DNA of 16,934 bases, taken from positions 1-16,934 of the forward strand of contig JAGQSE010000724.1 in NCBI GenBank assembly GCA_020439725.1. The letters run 5' to 3'. The notes under the pieces are model-generated. The model made no database searches and was not told the DNA's origin. It saw only the letters and a list, made by a program, of their open reading frames with translations. This document shows, in pieces, positions 13,707 to 16,934 of the stretch. The stretch is from Acidobacteriota bacterium (GTDB lineage Bacteria > Acidobacteriota > Thermoanaerobaculia > Multivoradales > JAHZIX01). Position numbers and translations under genes: made by a program. Position 1 is the first letter of the stretch. The number at the start of each line of letters is the position of its first letter.

Positions 13707-15044
13707 TCATTTGAAGTCCACGTCGTTGAGCGCGGGCATGAAGCGGCGGTTCAGCCGATCGATCATGTAGGCGCGCATCTCGGCCAAGGTGGCTCGGTCG
13801 AGGGTTTCGTGTTCGAAGGCGTAGCTCGCCTGGTTCTCGCCATAGAGGATGTAGTAGTCCTTCCAGTCCTTGGACAACCAGGTGATGCCGAAACGCTCCG
13901 GGTGGTGGTAGGGGTCGGTTCCCGGAAGCGGGACGAAATTGAACAGGTTGTAGCTCGTGAACGGCATCCGGACGAGCTCGTTGACCGACTCTTCGACGGT
14001 TTCCCAGGTCTCGCCGGGGTAGCCGACGATCAGGCCCACCCGCACCTCCATGCCATAGCGCCGGGCGATGCGGATGCCCTCGGCCATCTTCTGGACGTCC
14101 TTGCGGGTGTCCATCAGCTCCTGCATCTTCTGGCTGCCCGATTCGACGCCGCACGCCACCATGCGGCATCCCGACTCGGCGAGCAGCCGGCACCGCTCTT
14201 CGGTCAGGTCGACGGCGCGGCAATAGACGCGGTAGGGCCGTCCGAACTCCTTCAGCCGGGGCGCGAGCTCGCGGAAGAAGCGCAGGTTCATCAAGAAGTT
14301 GTCGTCGATGAAGCGCAACGCATCGACGGAGTAGCGCTCGTCGAGACCGTAGAGCTCGGCCATCACGTGATCGACGGGGCGCAGACGGACCTTCTCCGCC
14401 AAGGCCGCGGTGAAGCAGTACTTGCACCGGAAGGGACAGCCGCGCCCCGAGAGGATCGAGAAGGCGAGTCGTCCGTCCACCACCCGGCTGTAGGAGTCGG
14501 TCTCGACCAGCGAGTAGTCGTTGAGCGGCAGCGCGCCCAGGTCCGCCGGCGGCGTGGTGTGGATGACCCGCGGCCGGAGCTCGCGGCGGGCCATGCCGTG
14601 GACCAAGCCCGCGATGTCGGCTTCCGCCTCGCCGACGACCACGTAGTCGAAGTCCTGGGCGGTCTCCCTCGGGAGAGCCTGGGCGTGGGGCCCCCCGACC
14701 ATGATCGGCGCCGACGAGACCTCGCGGATCTGATCCCGGAGCACCAGGGACTCGGCGTAGGAGATGGTGAAGAGGGTGATGCCGTAGAGGTCGGCGTCGG
14801 GGATGCGCAGCTCGTGCCCCCCGGCAAAGTCGAGGATCGTCACCTCGTGACCCTCTTGCTTGAGCACCGTGCCGATCTGGAGCAGGCCGATGGGGGGGTC
14901 GATGCGGTCGTTGAGAAGCTCGGGCGAGGGGGGGCGCAGCAGGCAGATGCGGAGCGCCTGCACCTCCTCCGGCACCATCTCTGCCACGGAGGGCATCGAG
15001 CTCTGGCTGGGAGCTGACGAACCGATGCTGTAGATCATGACCAC
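13707..15044 (-). CDS. B12-binding radical SAM enzyme
   Basis: The 445-residue protein has an N-terminal cobalamin-binding fold (about 32-165: RICLLRPPSPE, PIGLLQIGTVL, ADLYGITLFTISY, IMVGGPHAQ at 114-122, VVVGEAEADI at 135-144) and a radical SAM core with the cluster-binding motif GRGCPFRCKYCF (Cys203, Cys207, Cys210). Later RFIDDNFLMN, ACGVESGSQKM and VGLIVGYPGET are typical of the barrel. Class B members methylate unactivated sp3 carbons or phosphinate phosphorus (Fom3 and PhpK are phosphonate-pathway examples); others do C-C ring chemistry. Methylation of a hydroxyethylphosphonate-derived carbon or of a peptide are both possible; the substrate is unknown. The GTG start at 15042-15044 is preferred to the ATG two codons later because GGGAGG lies eight bases upstream of the GTG. 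Confidence 0.9.
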   Translation of the reverse strand: MVMIYSIGSSAPSQSSMPSVAEMVPEEVQALRICLLRPPSPELLNDRIDPPIGLLQIGTVLKQEGHEVTILDFAGGHELRIPDADLYGITLFTISYAESLVLRDQIREVSSAPIMVGGPHAQALPRETAQDFDYVVVGEAEADIAGLVHGMARRELRPRVIHTTPPADLGALPLNDYSLVETDSYSRVVDGRLAFSILSGRGCPFRCKYCFTAALAEKVRLRPVDHVMAELYGLDERYSVDALRFIDDNFLMNLRFFRELAPRLKEFGRPYRVYCRAVDLTEERCRLLAESGCRMVACGVESGSQKMQELMDTRKDVQKMAEGIRIARRYGMEVRVGLIVGYPGETWETVEESVNELVRMPFTSYNLFNFVPLPGTDPYHHPERFGITWLSKDWKDYYILYGENQASYAFEHETLDRATLAEMRAYMIDRLNRRFMPALNDVDFK

Positions 15045-15052
15045 GTTGAAGA

Positions 15053-15058
15053 CCTCCC
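15053..15058 (-). promoter_or_regulatory. Ribosome binding site deciding the GTG start of the radical SAM gene
   Basis: The minus strand reads CGGGAGGTCTTCAAC before the GTG at 15044. GGGAGG is eight bases from the GTG but fourteen from the ATG at 15038, so GTG is the better start. Confidence 0.65.
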
Positions 15059-15069
15059 GGTAGCAGCTC

Positions 15070-16566
15070 TCAAGCGTCGCAGTTGAGCATGGGCTCCTTC
15101 TTGAGCAGCCATTTGGAAAGGAACGACCCTTTGCCGTCGTGGGCGATCATCAGGAAGATCGAACGCACCCACCACTGCACTCCCTTCCGAGGCACGAAGC
15201 GGTACATCGCGCGGCGGAGCGGGTCGTTGAGGGCGAAGGTCCACTGGGTGAGCATGAACAGCCGGTTCCCCAGCCGGTTCCAGAAATTCGTCGGGAAGCC
15301 GTCGGGGAAGCGGCTGAGGTCGATGTTGGGCAGCGTTCGCCCCATGACTCGCCGGGCGAACTTGAGTCGGGTCACCAGGGCGTGCTTCTTGTAGCGCATG
15401 GGCTTTTCTTGGCTGCGCACGAAGGTCTCGGTGTCCGCCCGTTCGAGGTACAGCGCGCCGTCGCGGATCGCGGACTCGATCAGCGGCGTCACCGCGGGAT
15501 TGCGCACGGCGATCACCGACCATCCCTCGTCCTTGCGGTCGGTGAGCTCCTTGAGCCAGGCGTCGCCGACCACCACGTCCGCGGTCTCGTTCATCAGGTC
15601 CGAGCAGATCGTGCAGCGGTAGTTGGTGGTGAACGGGATGCGGGTGAGGAAGTTGTAGATCAGGGTCCGCCGATCCTGGTCCTCGGTCTGGATGCGCACG
15701 TTGCCGGGCCACTTGCCCTCGCGGTAGTCGATGCGCTTGTTCTTCTCGAGCTCGATCTCCCAGTCTCGGGCCTGGTCCGCGATGGCCTTGAACCCGGCGC
15801 AATAGCCGCAGATCAGGCCGATGCGCAGCACGATGGACATCTCGAGCCGCGGGAGCTTGCGCTCCATCAGCCGCAGGGACCGCATGTGGCACCCCAGGAG
15901 CACGACGGCGAAGCGCTCGGTCGCCGAGACGAGCTCGCGAAACCGGGCGCCCATCGGCATCGGGTAGTACTTCGAGCCCCAGGAGTCCTCGATCTCCTCG
16001 CGGGTGCGGGCGATCGAGATGTCGTGGTGCATCGGATCCTGCTTGTTGGCCCCGACGAGCAGCACGCCGTCGATCTGGCCGCTCTCGAGCAGGTAGACCA
16101 GGAGCCCGGTGATCAAGCCGCCGGAGGTGCCCCGGGCCCGGATCTGCGGATCGGTGGAGTAGCCGATCCAGGTGTCGGTGATGGCGCTGCCGCAGTACTC
16201 GTCATAAGTCTCGGCGACGATCGGGTTCTGCTCCCACAGCGACGGGTCTTCCTGGACGCCGGCGCAGACCTGGACGCAGAGGCTCTTGCAGCGCTCGACG
16301 CACAGCGACTCGTCGCGCACCTGGGGGAAGTAGCGGTAGTGCTCGTCGCGCACGAGCTCGATGGTCTTGTGGGGACACATGGCGGCGCAGGCGCCGCACT
16401 GGGTGCACAGGTCGTTCTCGACCACCGACTCGATGTTGAGCCAGTCCGGGTTGACGTGGCACAACGGCTCGGCGGCACGGGCACCGGCGGCGGAGCCGGC
16501 AGCGGCGCCCTTCGCGGTACCGGCAGCGGGTCGGGCGGGGATTTCTTGGAGCACCTGCAGGCTCAT
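15070..16566 (-). CDS. F420-hydrogenase beta-subunit-like (FrhB/FdhB) iron-sulfur oxidoreductase
   Basis: This 498-residue protein begins with an Ala/Gly-rich tail (about 10-33), followed by a ferredoxin-type cluster CTQCGACAAMCP (Cys54, 57, 60, 64) and a second regularly spaced cysteine set, CVERCKSLCVQVC (Cys89, 93, 97, 101). The FrhB N-terminal domain follows (RGTSGGLITGLL, 145-156; LLGCHMRSLR, 223-232; LICGYCAGFK, 251-260), and the C-terminal domain carries RCTICSDLMNETADVVVGDAWL (about 317-338). Family members move electrons between iron-sulfur centres, flavin and F420 or other acceptors; several reduce specific substrates. No hydrogenase large subunit is nearby, so it more likely supplies electrons for, or performs, a reduction in this pathway, perhaps with the radical SAM enzyme. 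Its start overlaps the acyltransferase stop as ATGA. The cofactor and substrate are unknown. Confidence 0.87.
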   Translation of the reverse strand: MSLQVLQEIPARPAAGTAKGAAAGSAAGARAAEPLCHVNPDWLNIESVVENDLCTQCGACAAMCPHKTIELVRDEHYRYFPQVRDESLCVERCKSLCVQVCAGVQEDPSLWEQNPIVAETYDEYCGSAITDTWIGYSTDPQIRARGTSGGLITGLLVYLLESGQIDGVLLVGANKQDPMHHDISIARTREEIEDSWGSKYYPMPMGARFRELVSATERFAVVLLGCHMRSLRLMERKLPRLEMSIVLRIGLICGYCAGFKAIADQARDWEIELEKNKRIDYREGKWPGNVRIQTEDQDRRTLIYNFLTRIPFTTNYRCTICSDLMNETADVVVGDAWLKELTDRKDEGWSVIAVRNPAVTPLIESAIRDGALYLERADTETFVRSQEKPMRYKKHALVTRLKFARRVMGRTLPNIDLSRFPDGFPTNFWNRLGNRLFMLTQWTFALNDPLRRAMYRFVPRKGVQWWVRSIFLMIAHDGKGSFLSKWLLKKEPMLNCDA

Positions 16567-16934
16567 GGGGCTCCGGCTTGGGTATGACCCAGGACGAAGC
16601 AGCGCTCCCCCAGGCGGTAGTAATCGTTGACGACCCCCTCGAGGAGGAACCCGGCCTCCTTGGCACAGTGCAGGGCTTCCCGCTCCTCCTCCCCGAGGAA
16701 GAGCACCAGCTTCTGGCTACCCGGTCGCACGTCGGCGGCCGCCCGCATCGCCCATTCGATGGCGCGTGTCAGGCATTCCTCCCCCTGAGCACCGGAGAAG
16801 AGCGGGTGGCGGAGCTTGAACAGGGTGTGGTCCTGGCCGTTGCCGACCCCGTAGATGGCCAGGTGGACCACCGCCAGGTCGTCGGGACCCCGCGCGGCTC
16901 CATACCAGCCCTCGCCGCGGACCTCCCGGCGGGA
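16563..16934 (-). CDS. GNAT-family N-acyltransferase, C-terminal part (5' end outside window)
   Basis: The frame is open to the right edge, giving at least 123 residues; an internal GTG at 16871 is not needed as a start because the upstream codons continue coherently (RGEGWYGAARGPDDLAVVHL). The C-terminal segment AKEAGFLLEGVVNDYYRLGERCFVLGHT has the pattern of GNAT motif B (a helix, then AGF-x-x-EG, then a DYY-x-x-GE strand and ...L). The acetyl-CoA P-loop is not recognisable in the visible portion, so the family call rests on this C-terminal pattern. In phosphonate pathways GNATs acetylate or, as in DhpH/DhpK-type enzymes, transfer aminoacyl groups from tRNA to aminophosphonates. It is translationally coupled (ATGA) to the FrhB-like gene. 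Confidence 0.6.
   Translation of the reverse strand, partial: SRREVRGEGWYGAARGPDDLAVVHLAIYGVGNGQDHTLFKLRHPLFSGAQGEECLTRAIEWAMRAAADVRPGSQKLVLFLGEEEREALHCAKEAGFLLEGVVNDYYRLGERCFVLGHTQAGAP

Noticed and set aside
11361..15017. 1218-codon open frame on the plus strand
   Set aside because: It lies antisense to the LanB and radical SAM genes, both of which carry clear family motifs. Its translation is low-complexity and Gly/Arg/Val-rich with no recognisable domain. Long antisense frames are expected at this GC content.
16480..16560. GC-rich repeated Ala/Gly codons near the FrhB-like start
   Set aside because: Simple low-complexity coding for an Ala-rich N-terminal tail; no unit structure of a real tandem repeat or attachment site.

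Overview
This GC-rich window carries one almost unbroken run of genes, all on the minus strand, so transcription runs from right to left. It looks like a biosynthetic locus built around a phosphonate (C-P bond) core. The host is probably an Acidobacteriota or similar high-GC environmental bacterium. The main clue is an 809-residue duplicated FtsX/MacB permease with no ATPase, of the ADOP type ('acidobacterial duplicated orphan permease'). This taxonomic reading is an inference. No rRNA, tRNA, CRISPR array or insertion sequence was seen.

Right part, transcribed first (16934 to about 8500): the end of a GNAT-type acyltransferase cut by the window edge; an F420-hydrogenase beta-subunit-like (FrhB) iron-sulfur protein; a B12-binding radical SAM enzyme; a LanB-type lantibiotic dehydratase homologue that has only the tRNA-dependent (glutamylation-like) domain and no elimination domain; and the ADOP permease. 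These are tailoring, tRNA-dependent ligation and possible export functions.

Centre (8484 to 5303): a two-gene phosphonopyruvate-decarboxylase-like enzyme (separate alpha and beta chains), an iron-type alcohol dehydrogenase resembling phosphonoacetaldehyde reductases, and a PEP-mutase-family protein. In order this suggests PEP to phosphonopyruvate to phosphonoacetaldehyde to 2-hydroxyethylphosphonate. The PEP mutase homologue departs from the usual active-site motifs (DGN for DxD; EDN...CS for EDK...NS), so the first step is less certain than the context implies. A hairpin with a short T-run follows this gene.

Left part (5150 to 1): an alpha/alpha-toroid protein with QW-like repeats, a class V (serine-pyruvate/alanine-glyoxylate type) aminotransferase, a class I aminotransferase, a divergent glycerate-kinase homologue, and the first two thirds of an Ldh2-family malate/lactate/2-oxoacid dehydrogenase that runs off the left edge. 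Together they could convert serine or hydroxypyruvate via glycerate to 2-phosphoglycerate and so supply PEP, or could modify the phosphonate product.

Seven of the twelve visible gene junctions are 4-base ATGA or GTGA overlaps, so the genes are tightly coupled. The combination of a PEP-mutase core with a small LanB (tRNA-dependent ligase type), a B12 radical SAM enzyme and an FrhB-like protein is the most interesting aspect. It suggests a phosphonate attached to, or built on, a peptide through aminoacyl-tRNA chemistry. No convincing precursor peptide gene was found; one weak 31-codon candidate lies just before the LanB gene.
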